Shown piece by piece: positions 36,156 to 43,650 of a DNA stretch of 64,000 nt. Below the pieces are notes generated by a model. The model saw nothing but the letters and a program-made list of their open reading frames with translations. It was not told the origin of the DNA and ran no database searches. The stretch lies in IMG/VR virus record IMGVR_UViG_3300047494_000061, positions 1 through 64,000 of that record; one strand, written 5' to 3'. The position numbers and the translations under genes are program-made. Origin of the DNA: a virus. Position 1 is the stretch's first letter. Every line of letters begins with the position of its first letter.

Positions 36156-38233
36156 TACTTGATGTCCACCCATAGGTTCGAGACGCAAGTGAAGAACGTC
36201 GATCCTGTCCCGCCCGACGTGTTGCTATAGGTCGAGCCGTTGACTGAGCAGGCTAGTCCTCCGACGTTCGTGTTGCCGCTGCAAAAGGTAGGCCCGTTCG
36301 CGCCGCCGATCTGAGTGCATTCGGTCGCGGTCACTCGCCCGGTCGGGCCAATGATCGCGCCGAGAGTTCCCAAAGCGGCTCCGTTGGTCGCGGCAGGATA
36401 AAAATACATTCCCCCCGCCCCGCTCCCTTTTGCGTTGGCGAAGTCGATTTCTCCAACAGAGTGGGTGGCGTTCCAAAACATACAAAAACCATTCGTGAGC
36501 GGGCAGGCCCCGATGGAAAAGTTCTGCCCAAACAACACGCCTTGGCTATTCGCGTCCACTTGCACCAGGTTCGCGGAGGTGGCACCGATCAACGGAATCA
36601 AAGCTGTATTGGGGTTGGCAGAGGATGCCAGTTCCCCTCCGTTCGCAAGGAGCACGGAGCCAGTTGGCAGTCCAGTGCCGAACGGCGGAATGGTGGCATT
36701 GTTGCCGACAATCACATTCCCTTGGTCGACGCTAAAATTCTGATTTCCGTCCGCGGAATCAAGCAAATGCAGCGTTTGATCGGCTGGACCTTCGTCGATA
36801 GACGCGGTGTGTACCACGTTGGATCCGTCGCGCCAGTTCAACGCGATGTACTGCGAACCGGAGTTTGCCGTGGTATCGAACGACCCGATCTGGATCGCGT
36901 AGCCGTTGACCTCGCCGTCGTCGAACAGGATGCCGTAAGACCACTTGCCCGTGCCGACGTTCTTCCCGAGATGGATCTGTCCAAAAGACGACCCGTGCAA
37001 GCTGATATTGCCATTGATAAACAGACATGCCGCGTTGGTCGTTGGCTGGGAGGAGTTGCAGTCCAGTTCGTTGAACAGGGTTACGTTGCTGTAGGTATGA
37101 CCCGGATTGATGACGTTCGCACTATACACATCGCCGTCACCTAGGTTGGTATTGATGCCCCAAATGTTCGCGTTGTTCGTCGCCGCGTTGCCTTGTCCGT
37201 AAAACCCTACACAGTAGGTTTGATAGCCTTGGCAGCGAGTAAACGCTCCGATAGCTGTACCCTGCGTCAGCGTCGATCCGGTTGGGATGGTCTGCCCTAC
37301 ACCGAAGGCGATGTCGTAGGTGATTCCGGCCCCGGACAGAACGTCCGACGCCAAGTATCCATTTTCAGTGAATACATTTCCCAGATACGGCGTGGTCGGG
37401 TTGAAAGCATGGGATAAATTGCTGGCGATCGGCCCAGTCATATTCCCGCCGGCCAGAGGGAGATACAACCCAAGGCCGCCGTTGCCGCTGCTTACCGAGT
37501 TCACCACGCAGGTTCCAGACTGCGGCTGGGCGAATCCGAAACTGTAGCTATATTGGCTTGAGGCGACTGTGATGACCGAGCCCACGTATGAGATTTCGTT
37601 CCCATATTGGTCGTAGCAGGCTGAGACGAAGTTCGGCAGGGTGAAGCCGTAAGTTCCGTAGTTCATCGTCACCAGAGTCTGATTGACAAACGTGATGCCT
37701 GGATTGACGCTTCCCGGACCGCCGCCCATCGAAGGGATGCACGGACCTCCATCGATCGACAAGCATCCGGTAATATTCAGGTTCCTGTATTGAGCGTCCT
37801 GCGGATTCGGAGGAGGCTGGGAGCAGGTGATCGGCTGCTGGGTGTTGATATTCCAAAGCGTTTGCGTCGACGCCACCTGGTAGCACTGCTGAGTCCCGCT
37901 TGGCGCGCCCGCCACGATATAGGTGACGGCGTACATGCTCTGACCGGTCGTGCCGTTGCAGGTGATGACGTCGTTGGGGATGATATTGGAATTGATCTGG
38001 CCTTGCGCGTTCGACTGCAGCAGGACTGCGGTCTGGACAATGACGTTGTATCCCGCCACGGAGGACGGAGATGGGCAATTCTGAAGCTGGATCTTCATCC
38101 CGGCATAGGGCGTCGGGGTTCCAAGTATTTGATTCAGATTGCCGGTGATGGGTATTGTTGGAGGCGCTTGGGCGAGGGCCGCGGCGCTAATCGCCAGCGA
38201 CAAAAATGTGAAAATGCGACCAAATCGCACCAT
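36155..38233 (-). CDS. Secreted fibre-like protein, 692 aa
   Basis: A signal peptide (FTFLSLAISAAALAQ) is followed by an N-terminal domain (PITGNLNQILGTPTPYAGMKIQL) with cysteines, and long Gly/Asn/Ser-rich beta segments. It heads the four-gene secreted cassette and is preceded by a late motif 26 bases upstream. Possible roles are surface adhesin, receptor masking against superinfection, or a spike with an unusual N-terminus. The segment boundary TAATG couples it to the next gene. Confidence 0.7.
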   Translation of the reverse strand: MVRFGRIFTFLSLAISAAALAQAPPTIPITGNLNQILGTPTPYAGMKIQLQNCPSPSSVAGYNVIVQTAVLLQSNAQGQINSNIIPNDVITCNGTTGQSMYAVTYIVAGAPSGTQQCYQVASTQTLWNINTQQPITCSQPPPNPQDAQYRNLNITGCLSIDGGPCIPSMGGGPGSVNPGITFVNQTLVTMNYGTYGFTLPNFVSACYDQYGNEISYVGSVITVASSQYSYSFGFAQPQSGTCVVNSVSSGNGGLGLYLPLAGGNMTGPIASNLSHAFNPTTPYLGNVFTENGYLASDVLSGAGITYDIAFGVGQTIPTGSTLTQGTAIGAFTRCQGYQTYCVGFYGQGNAATNNANIWGINTNLGDGDVYSANVINPGHTYSNVTLFNELDCNSSQPTTNAACLFINGNISLHGSSFGQIHLGKNVGTGKWSYGILFDDGEVNGYAIQIGSFDTTANSGSQYIALNWRDGSNVVHTASIDEGPADQTLHLLDSADGNQNFSVDQGNVIVGNNATIPPFGTGLPTGSVLLANGGELASSANPNTALIPLIGATSANLVQVDANSQGVLFGQNFSIGACPLTNGFCMFWNATHSVGEIDFANAKGSGAGGMYFYPAATNGAALGTLGAIIGPTGRVTATECTQIGGANGPTFCSGNTNVGGLACSVNGSTYSNTSGGTGSTFFTCVSNLWVDIK

Positions 38234-38259
38234 GCCGATCTATGCCCCCTGCGAACGTT

Positions 38260-38274
38260 ACGCAGAGTAGCAGA
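38260..38274 (-). promoter_or_regulatory. Late motif copy 5 (TCTGCTACTCTGCGT)
   Basis: Exact copy in the gap between a small membrane-protein gene and the first secreted fibre-like gene, flanked by AACG on the 3' side like copies 2 and 4. Confidence 0.75.
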
Positions 38275-38294
38275 TCAAAACAGGGCTTCAGGGT

Positions 38295-38459
38295 TTAGAA
38301 GCGGTGAATCCCGCCGAAGAAATAGAACAGGATCAGAAGCAGCACGACGATCCCTAAAATGCTGGTCCCGCCCTGGGCTCCCCAGCGATTGTAGCCGTAC
38401 CATCCGCCGCCGCCGCCGAACACCAGAAAAATCACTACGAGAATGACGATCAGTTCCAT
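38295..38459 (-). CDS. Small Gly-rich membrane protein, 54 aa
   Basis: Start at ATG 38459. Two hydrophobic segments (LIVILVVIFLVFGGGGGW and ILGIVVLLLILFYFFGG) with a Gly/Trp/Tyr turn resemble DUF3309-type small membrane proteins found in bacteria and phages. Function unknown. It is the last gene before the late secreted cassette. Confidence 0.65.
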   Translation of the reverse strand: MELIVILVVIFLVFGGGGGWYGYNRWGAQGGTSILGIVVLLLILFYFFGGIHRF

Positions 38460-38489
38460 GCTGGTTTGCCTCTGCACTGACTATACGCG

Positions 38490-38786
38490 CTACGGAAGGA
38501 ACCTGACTCTTCCGACGCGCTCGTTGCCCTGCTTCCGCTCTTTGGACGGGGCTTTGTCGCTGAACGTCCTGTCCATGCCGTGAACCTTCGGCCATGTCGG
38601 CCTGGTGACGAATGGAACCGGCAGGACCGTCGTGCCTTTGACCTGCCCTTCGAACACGCTTACGCACTCGGGGCAGTGAACCGGCCGATTTTGATCGACA
38701 GGATGAACGGTTCTTGCGGAGAAATGTCCATGCACGGGGCAGGTCCACTTGGAAAGGTAGTAGGACTGCATGTGCGACGTGCTCAC
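38490..38786 (-). CDS. Zinc-ribbon protein, 98 aa
   Basis: Start chosen at GTG 38786, which overlaps the preceding stop (GTGA) and has GGAG eight bases upstream. A ribbon CPVHGHF ... CPEC covers residues about 17-42. The C-terminus is basic. Small zinc-binding phage proteins of this kind often bind nucleic acid or host proteins, but no specific role can be assigned. Confidence 0.6.
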   Translation of the reverse strand: MSTSHMQSYYLSKWTCPVHGHFSARTVHPVDQNRPVHCPECVSVFEGQVKGTTVLPVPFVTRPTWPKVHGMDRTFSDKAPSKERKQGNERVGRVRFLP

Positions 38787-39157
38787 TTGCGGCACTCCGA
38801 GCAATTCATTAACCCGTGCTTGCAACGCTTGCGGGGCGGAAGGTCTTTCAAATTGCGGCGATCAGGAGGGTCTGTCAATTGAATCGCAGCCGTTGCCACA
38901 GCCTTCACGACCTCGACCGGCAATGATCCTACCGGATGCACTGTCACCGTGACTTGCGAAAGCTTCTCGTCCCACCTCGGCGACTTGCATCGGCCGCAGC
39001 GCAGCGCAGGCTCGCCATTCGCCACCCGAGCCGCCGCCCACCCGCGAATGTCCCGCAATGCCTCCATGTCCACCGAGCCGCCGCCGACGCCGCTCGGGAG
39101 CCACATCTTGCCGCACTTGTCGCATACTGGGAGCCGGATTGGTTCGCTCAAGGCCAT
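38783..39157 (-). CDS. Zinc-ribbon protein, 124 aa
   Basis: Start chosen at ATG 39157, just after the promoter at 39169-39197. CDKC near residue 12 and CGRC near residue 54 make one possible zinc site, and CKHGLMNCSEC at the C-terminus a second. The middle contains VTVTVHPVGSLPVEVVKAVA. Probably a nucleic-acid-binding or adaptor protein. Confidence 0.6.
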   Translation of the reverse strand: MALSEPIRLPVCDKCGKMWLPSGVGGGSVDMEALRDIRGWAAARVANGEPALRCGRCKSPRWDEKLSQVTVTVHPVGSLPVEVVKAVATAAIQLTDPPDRRNLKDLPPRKRCKHGLMNCSECRK

Positions 39158-39168
39158 AGTTGATTCAG

Positions 39169-39197
39169 AACATACCACCGATAGTGCCAGCTTTCAA
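39169..39197 (-). promoter_or_regulatory. Promoter with CACTATCGGTG motif (P3)
   Basis: On the minus strand TTGAAA and TATGTT are 17 bases apart, with TGG before the -10 box. The spacer holds CACTATCGGTG, shared with three other promoters here. It drives the zinc-ribbon gene starting at 39157. Confidence 0.7.
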
Positions 39198-39440
39198 TCA
39201 GGGTTTGTGGCCTACGTGCCAGGCGTCTTCGCAGATCCGGCATTTGTAGGCGTTAAGCCTGCCCACTCCCATCTGAACGACCTGAACCGCCTCCGATTTC
39301 GGGGTTTTCAGGTTCCAGATCTTCTGCCGGGCCGCCTTGAGCGCTATCGACCTCGAAGGGAAAACCACTTTCGTGCAAACGGCCCTTCTTCCAATCGCTC
39401 CCGCGCTCATTCCCAAGGCTTTCAAGTAAGCTGCAGGCAT
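39198..39440 (-). CDS. Basic protein with C-terminal zinc-finger-like motif, 80 aa
   Basis: A Lys/Arg-rich helical body ends in CRICEDAWHVGHKP, a CxxC-x4-HxxxH arrangement. It overlaps the neighbouring stop region by a few bases, as expected in a coupled operon. A small DNA-binding protein is plausible. Confidence 0.6.
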   Translation of the reverse strand: MPAAYLKALGMSAGAIGRRAVCTKVVFPSRSIALKAARQKIWNLKTPKSEAVQVVQMGVGRLNAYKCRICEDAWHVGHKP

Positions 39441-39441
39441 C

Positions 39442-39648
39442 TTATTTTCCTGTCAGGCGCCGCCGAACATTTCGCTCCAGCCACATCACGTGCGATCCGC
39501 GGAAAACGTACGCCGGAACATTGTTGAGCTTTCGCTTTTCGTCGGCGACGTCGTACTCCCACAGCTCGGCGTTGATCGCCTGATGCACTTCGGGGCTCTG
39601 CGAATTCAGCCGGCGCAGGACCTGGTCGACCAACTCGGCGCGCGTCAT
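39442..39648 (-). CDS. Hypothetical protein, 68 aa
   Basis: A charged helical protein (RAELVDQVLRRLNSQSPEVHQAIN, then WLERNVRRRLTGK). Tight spacing to both neighbours and good codon usage support it. No family recognised. Confidence 0.6.
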   Translation of the reverse strand: MTRAELVDQVLRRLNSQSPEVHQAINAELWEYDVADEKRKLNNVPAYVFRGSHVMWLERNVRRRLTGK

Positions 39649-39650
39649 GG

Positions 39651-40061
39651 CTACTTCTTGGCCTTCTGCTGAACCGGAGGAAGGGCGGGCTGTCCTTTGG
39701 CCGCTTCGGGATCGTGGTCGAGGAATCCTTGGTTGGGGTCGAACCAGACTTTTCCGTCCATGTTGTGCGCGTGGATGATCTGCTTGGCCGACTCTTTGAC
39801 CTCGTTCATCTTGATGTCCCGCTGCGCCTGGGCATCGGTCAGGTCTTTGTATTCGGGAAGCTTCTTAGCGGCCTCGTCGAGCTTGGCTCCCGCGTCCTGA
39901 ATCCGTTTGTAGACTTGCCGCAGGTCGTACTGGTCGGAAGTGATTTTCAACACTTCGTCTTTGGTCAGTTCGAGGTTGAACTGGGTGAGCGGAGACGCCG
40001 GGTTGGGCGTCTGGGCGAGTGCCGACGATCCGGCGAGAACGAATGCGAGTAAAACCTTCAT
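39651..40061 (-). CDS. Exported protein, 136 aa
   Basis: A signal peptide (KVLLAFVLAGSSALAQ) precedes a helical, charged mature domain (DLRQVYKRIQDAGAKLDEAAKKLPEYKD) and a Lys-rich end. The style resembles periplasmic coiled-coil proteins. It is encoded away from the fibre cassette and could be a periplasmic factor for exclusion or lysis control. Function unknown. Confidence 0.6.
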   Translation of the reverse strand: MKVLLAFVLAGSSALAQTPNPASPLTQFNLELTKDEVLKITSDQYDLRQVYKRIQDAGAKLDEAAKKLPEYKDLTDAQAQRDIKMNEVKESAKQIIHAHNMDGKVWFDPNQGFLDHDPEAAKGQPALPPVQQKAKK

Positions 40062-40069
40062 GCTTGCTC

Positions 40070-40363
40070 CTAGATGACGTTCAAGTTGATAAGTTCAAGC
40101 AGTTCCTCGAATTCGGGATGCTTGGCGAGGATTTCTGCGGCGCGGTCGAGTCGCTTGGCACGATCAAGGGTGTGCTGGCGCTCCCTCTGGAAACGCTCTA
40201 CCGGGGTTGTGGGGCGAGGAGTGTATTGACCAAGACCCGCTTGAAGGGCATCGCCGCCTAGCGAGTTGTCGGCGTATGTTTTCGCGCAAACATCTGCGAC
40301 GTTCATTTGATGTGCTGCTTGCGCGGCCTTGAGTTCCTGTTGTTCTTTTTCCCAAACCTTCAT
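40070..40363 (-). CDS. Hypothetical helical protein, 97 aa
   Basis: A Glu/Gln/Ala/Lys-rich helical protein (KEQQELKAAQAAHQM, RFQRERQHTLDRAKRLDRAAEIL) ending in EELLELINLNVI. It lies six bases before the exported-protein gene. No family recognised. Confidence 0.55.
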   Translation of the reverse strand: MKVWEKEQQELKAAQAAHQMNVADVCAKTYADNSLGGDALQAGLGQYTPRPTTPVERFQRERQHTLDRAKRLDRAAEILAKHPEFEELLELINLNVI

Positions 40364-40416
40364 GCTTGCTCCTTATGCGAAATAATACTGCACCGGTGCG
40401 CGGACGCACCTGCCTC

Positions 40417-40749
40417 TTACGCCAATTTTTCGGCCAAAATCTTGATTCCCAAACTTATCCCGTACAAACTCAAACCCACGAAAGACTTCGCCAACGAAAA
40501 CCACGGATGTTTTGCGAACCGGATATGCTCGCCCATGCAGGCCATAATTCCCGTCACAGGCCGGATCGCCGTCTCCCGGCCCATGGTCAACCACAAAACC
40601 AACTCGCCCAGCCGCAGCCACAGTTGGCATGGCAAGCTGGAAGACCTCAGCGCCGCGATCATGCCGTCGCCCGACGACACGATCCACTCGCGGGAGCCCA
40701 GCCGAAAGACGATCGAGAGGTAGCATGCGGATCGGATTAGCGCGGTCAC
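40417..40749 (-). CDS. Hypothetical, possibly membrane-associated protein, 110 aa
   Basis: GTG start at 40749 overlaps the stop of the small membrane protein gene (GTGA). Two moderately hydrophobic stretches (LGELVLWLTMG and SFVGLSLYGISLGIKILA) suggest membrane association. The cysteine content is high in the N-terminal half. Function unknown. Confidence 0.5.
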   Translation of the reverse strand: MTALIRSACYLSIVFRLGSREWIVSSGDGMIAALRSSSLPCQLWLRLGELVLWLTMGRETAIRPVTGIMACMGEHIRFAKHPWFSLAKSFVGLSLYGISLGIKILAEKLA

Positions 40750-40874
40750 GGCTTCAGCCTCTTGATTTTCTCTATGTCCACTCTGCAAATCCAGTATCCG
40801 AGAGACATGAAAACGAACGCAAATCCTAGAACTCCGAAAACGATAATTACCAGCAGTTTTTGATCACCGGTCAC
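40746..40874 (-). CDS. Very small single-span membrane protein, 42 aa
   Basis: GTG start at 40874 with AAGGG seven bases upstream. Residues 7-28 form one strong membrane helix (LLVIIVFGVLGFAFVFMSLGYW), followed by a basic tail (RVDIEKIKRLKP). It is coupled to the next gene by a GTGA overlap. Small proteins of this kind can act as holins or exclusion factors. Confidence 0.55.
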   Translation of the reverse strand: MTGDQKLLVIIVFGVLGFAFVFMSLGYWICRVDIEKIKRLKP

Positions 40875-40886
40875 GGTTTGCCCTTT

Positions 40887-41093
40887 TCAGTCAGCAAAAA
40901 CATCATGAAAAACATTAAGATGAACGCAAATATTCCAATCGCAACCGGCAAAGACGCAAGCGCTCATCGCCTTGCAAGCCGCCTGGGCAATGAAGCCCTC
41001 AGTCGCCAGAGGCAGCACGCCGACCTTTTCCTTAATCGCCCGTTCAACCGCAGTCAGCATCCCGCTCGGAGCCAAATAGTGTTTTTCGTTCAT
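40887..41093 (-). CDS. Hypothetical protein, 68 aa
   Basis: Start at ATG 41093 with GAGAGG upstream, 20 bases after promoter P4. The protein has a helical N-terminal half (SGMLTAVERAIKEKVG) and a cysteine-rich second half (CKAMSACVFAGCDWNICVH). First gene of a short minus-strand operon. Unknown function. Confidence 0.55.
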   Translation of the reverse strand: MNEKHYLAPSGMLTAVERAIKEKVGVLPLATEGFIAQAACKAMSACVFAGCDWNICVHLNVFHDVFAD

Positions 41094-41113
41094 GCCCAAA
41101 CCTCTCGAAAACA

Positions 41114-41131
41114 ACCATAGCACCGATAGTG
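41114..41131 (-). promoter_or_regulatory. Promoter with CACTATCGGTG motif (P4)
   Basis: CACTATCGGTG is followed by C and TATGGT, giving an extended -10 (TGCTATGGT) but a poor -35. It matches P3 over most of 18 bases and stands 20 bases before the 68-aa gene. Confidence 0.65.
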
Positions 41132-41349
41132 CATAGCGGACACGCAAAAGTTATATTTTTAAAAAAATTGCGGGCGAACAGGTTTACATGCACGTCATGG
41201 GCCGCCGGCAAAGTCGCCGTCTTGGGAGATCGCCTTTTTGGGCGCTGCTTTTTGGGAGGGTCGAGGGGGAGGATGGCCGGAGGGGGATGGTCCTGGACCG
41301 GCTCGCGAATCCTTTTACGTCCGGCCGCGAGCTCGGATCGGGATGGTCA
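41132..41349. other. Gap of about 220 bases with no supported gene
   Basis: It contains an A/T-rich patch near 41150-41172 that could act as an upstream element for P4. Open frames on both strands here are Arg/Pro-rich and lack ribosome sites, so none is annotated. Confidence 0.5.
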
Positions 41350-41646
41350 CTATAGTTTGGCGGCAGGCTCAATAGACGACGAGGCATTGGCAGCACCATC
41401 GCTTGTCGCCGTACGGGACGGTTTGGTGATCGGCATGAGGGTCATCTTGGGTCGCGACAGGCTCGGATGCTTCGTTATATCCTCCGCGTCCTCGGTTCTG
41501 GTGCTCCAATTCGTTCCGCAAGGGTTGCACCGGATGTAGGTTGAGCGAAGCACTCTCGGTCGGCCGCAAAACGGGCAGGGCGGCTGGGTTCCTGGTTCGT
41601 CGAGGCGCTGTTGCCGGGTCAGAGACATGTACGTTAAGGTGTCCAT
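41350..41646 (-). CDS. Zinc-ribbon protein overlapping the RHH gene, 98 aa
   Basis: Start ATG 41646 with GGAG eight bases upstream. A ribbon CPFCGRPRVLRSTYIRCNPC spans residues about 24-43, followed by a Thr/Ser/Ala-rich tail. Third codon positions are mostly G or C in this frame, supporting it as coding. It shares about 280 bases with the 3' part of the RHH gene in another frame. Confidence 0.65.
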   Translation of the reverse strand: MDTLTYMSLTRQQRLDEPGTQPPCPFCGRPRVLRSTYIRCNPCGTNWSTRTEDAEDITKHPSLSRPKMTLMPITKPSRTATSDGAANASSSIEPAAKL

Positions 41647-41773
41647 CGGTCTTCTCCAATCGTTCTAGGGCTGCTGTTGCGATCCAACTAGTTCGAGTGA
41701 CTCCATAAGCTTCAGCCTGGGCATCAATCCGAGCCAGTAGATCAGGATGTATCCGCATCTGAATCGTCGGCAT
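41369..41773 (-). CDS. Ribbon-helix-helix regulator, up to 134 aa
   Basis: Residues 1-43 read as an RHH DNA-binding domain (TIQMRIHPDLLARIDAQAEA, then TRTSWIATAALERLE). The remaining 90 residues lie over the zinc-ribbon gene and look like a shadow frame (Arg/Pro/Asn/His-rich), so the functional part may be just the N-terminus. Three operator-like repeats overlap and precede its start, pointing to autoregulation. RHH proteins bind direct repeats as dimers or tetramers (family knowledge). The zinc-ribbon gene is translationally nested in it. Confidence 0.65.
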   Translation of the reverse strand: MPTIQMRIHPDLLARIDAQAEAYGVTRTSWIATAALERLEKTDGHLNVHVSDPATAPRRTRNPAALPVLRPTESASLNLHPVQPLRNELEHQNRGRGGYNEASEPVATQDDPHADHQTVPYGDKRWCCQCLVVY

Positions 41774-41827
41774 GTAGCTACACTACCATATTCAGGTGTA
41801 GCGACAGAATCCTTGGCTGTAGCGACA
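41773..41827. promoter_or_regulatory. Operator-like repeats TGTAGCKACA
   Basis: Three 10-base copies: a perfect palindrome TGTAGCTACA at 41773-41782 overlapping the RHH start codon, and TGTAGCGACA at 41797-41806 and 41818-41827. Spacings are 24 and 21 bases, about two helix turns. A likely binding array for the RHH protein. Confidence 0.7.
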
Positions 41828-41957
41828 AATCCACCCCAAAACACCCCAATTTGACATCGTAGGAGCCGTTTTAAGCCCTCCGCGCACCCTCGATGGGCCT
41901 ACAGTACCTCCAAATCGCCAAATCGCAATTGAACACCACTCCGCATCTTATTCACCC

Positions 41958-42692
41958 TCAATCACTTGCATCCGCAGCCTGAGAACTTACCGACTTCTTC
42001 CTCTTCACCTTTATCGCATCCTTCCCCACCAAACCACGCTCAACCCCCGCTCTTAACCGCTCATACCGCACACTCCTTCTATCACCGGCCAATACGTTCG
42101 CCCGCTCCAGCAACTCCACAATTCGACCCGAATTCGGCAAGCCAGAAACAGTCAAAATAGGCGCGGAGCTTCCCCTCTCTTCGCGGTGAGATGTTTGCGT
42201 CGAAGTGATTGAATCGCTGACAGTTGTCGATTTCATATAGGCTTGCATGAGTGGGATATTGCGTCGAAGGTTGAATCGAATGGGCGCGCGAAAGTTCTTA
42301 GGTCCTGCGATGGAATATGGTTTGAGGGTTCCGTAGCGCGTATGCCTGGGTTCAATGAATTCGCGGCTGGCGCCGTGCGCCCGCGCTCGCGCCGCTTCGC
42401 TGGGGAACCATCGTGATATCTCGGAGAGTGTGATGACTAGAGTCCTGCGGTTGAACTGTAAATCGGTGCAGATTCGCTCGGAATCGAGTCGAACCGGCAG
42501 GCTGGATATGCGGTCGAATCCGCGCTTAATTGGGTCCTGTGGGGCGGGATAATGCGACTCAAGGTAGATCATGAGAATCGCAGCGGTGAGTCCGCCGACG
42601 TGATTCTTTAGGTTTGGGTAGTACGGAATCGGCTGAGTCAGAGTCGATTTAGGCCGTACCGGCTTCTCGATAAGTTCTCCAGATGCGCTCAT
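41958..42692 (-). CDS. Possible winged-helix regulator or replication-related protein, 244 aa
   Basis: Residues about 20-100 (LKNHVGGLTAAILMIYLESHY, LDSERICTDLQFNRRTLVITLSEISRWF) look like a winged-helix domain of the kind in phage replication and regulatory proteins. The C-terminus is basic (KDAIKVKRKKSVSS). It is the first minus-strand gene at the divergent promoter region, facing the early operon, which is a common place for a transcription switch. No enzyme motif seen. Confidence 0.5.
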   Translation of the reverse strand: MSASGELIEKPVRPKSTLTQPIPYYPNLKNHVGGLTAAILMIYLESHYPAPQDPIKRGFDRISSLPVRLDSERICTDLQFNRRTLVITLSEISRWFPSEAARARAHGASREFIEPRHTRYGTLKPYSIAGPKNFRAPIRFNLRRNIPLMQAYMKSTTVSDSITSTQTSHREERGSSAPILTVSGLPNSGRIVELLERANVLAGDRRSVRYERLRAGVERGLVGKDAIKVKRKKSVSSQAADASD

Positions 42693-42737
42693 AAATTGTT
42701 CATCCTATATATAGTTGCAACAAACTTGAAAATATCG

Positions 42738-42767
42738 TTGACAGCTATCACTTTCGGTGCGTAGAGT
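42738..42767 (+). promoter_or_regulatory. Early rightward promoter with CACTTTCGGTG motif (P1)
   Basis: TTGACA and TAGAGT are 18 bases apart. The spacer contains CACTTTCGGTGC, nearly the same as in three other promoters. The A/T-rich stretch TATATATA just upstream at 42706-42713 may serve the divergent minus-strand gene. Confidence 0.75.
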
Positions 42768-42823
42768 TGTTTCAACATCGCAAGTGGACGCGATGCACAA
42801 TCAAACCGATGAGGGTGAGAGAA

Positions 42824-43216
42824 ATGACCACCAAGAGCAACTCCGCAAACAATGCAGCGTTCAAATTCTTCTACGCCAACGCTGGATACTCCTACGATCC
42901 TAAAACACAGGCTCCGGCGCAAGGCAAAGCCAAATGCGCACGCTCGCTCGCAGCGGCAGAGCGCAAGGCATCTGCACTCGGATGGACGTTCGATTGGGTG
43001 TTCGACGATCAGCCGTGCATGGGCTGTGAGTGTGGCTCCGAGTCCTGCGACTGCTTTACAGGCGAGCCGCATGAGACGTTCGGATGTGTCCTGCGCGACG
43101 AGAATGGTGAATCGCTCGAATCGCTCTGGGGGATCTGCAAACCGACTCGTGAGTATCGTCGCGTGGTGGAGGCTGAACTAGCCTCTGAAGCGTTGGCGTA
43201 TCGCAAAGCAGCCTAG
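42824..43216 (+). CDS. First early protein, 130 aa, unknown function
   Basis: Start chosen at ATG 42824, after GAGGGTGAGAG. The sequence FFYANAGYSYDPKTQAPAQGKAKCARSLAAAERKA and the ending REYRRVVEAELASEALA recall a small protein family seen in other phages' early regions (memory, no search). A cysteine cluster CMGCECGSESCDC near residues 65-78 may bind a metal. As the first product from P1 it may act on the host early. Confidence 0.7.
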   Translation: MTTKSNSANNAAFKFFYANAGYSYDPKTQAPAQGKAKCARSLAAAERKASALGWTFDWVFDDQPCMGCECGSESCDCFTGEPHETFGCVLRDENGESLESLWGICKPTREYRRVVEAELASEALAYRKAA

Positions 43217-43226
43217 TTAGCCCTTC

Positions 43227-43254
43227 ACAGGACTCGGAGGAATCTGGGTCCTGT
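43227..43254 (+). other. Hairpin formed by two inverted GTCCTGT motifs
   Basis: ACAGGAC at 43227-43233 pairs with GTCCTGT at 43248-43254 around a 14-base loop, between the first and second early genes. No U-run follows. Confidence 0.5.
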
Positions 43255-43307
43255 CAACCTCAACCACGCATCCGCTGAGCGCAAGGCCAGTACAAGGAGC
43301 AACACCA

Positions 43308-43547
43308 ATGAAGCATCCGATCCAATCCCTCACAGACAAAATCCTCGACCAGACTATCGATGTGCGCGATCTGGCGAAATCCACATGCGTCTACGACTAC
43401 ACCAACCAAGCATGGCTCGTCGATGGTCGCTATGAGAAATGCGGACACAGAAAGCCTTCCGATGGTCCTGCGTGCGAATGCTATGGACGCATCCACGAAG
43501 GCAAGACGCCGGAGGAAGTCGCAGCTGGCCGGCAACCCAATGTCTGA
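43308..43547 (+). CDS. Small hypothetical early protein, 79 aa
   Basis: AAGGAG lies eight bases upstream of the start. Residues have CGHRKPSDGPACECYG, a possible metal-binding cluster. The stop overlaps the start of the next small gene. No family recognised. Confidence 0.6.
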   Translation: MKHPIQSLTDKILDQTIDVRDLAKSTCVYDYTNQAWLVDGRYEKCGHRKPSDGPACECYGRIHEGKTPEEVAAGRQPNV

Positions 43548-43650
43548 CTCCGACCGTCTCGCGCTGGTTCGCGAGTACCTGATCGGTCGCGAGTTTACCG
43601 CTGACTCCTACTCGGACCTTTGCGAGATCGTTGGAGGCATCGATGCGTAA
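43540..43650 (+). CDS. Very small early protein, 36 aa
   Basis: It starts inside the end of the preceding gene (ATGTCTGA) and ends inside the start of the next (ATGCGTAA). It is acidic and helical (RLALVREYLIGREFTADSYSDL). The double coupling supports translation. Confidence 0.5.
   Translation: MSDSDRLALVREYLIGREFTADSYSDLCEIVGGIDA

Noticed and set aside
38277-38294. Possible terminator before late motif copy 5
   Set aside because: CCCTGAAGCCCTG here is a direct repeat, not an inverted one, so it forms no hairpin.
41129-41539. A 136-codon plus-strand frame
   Set aside because: Arg/Gly/Leu-rich shadow of the minus-strand zinc-ribbon and RHH genes, with no ribosome site.
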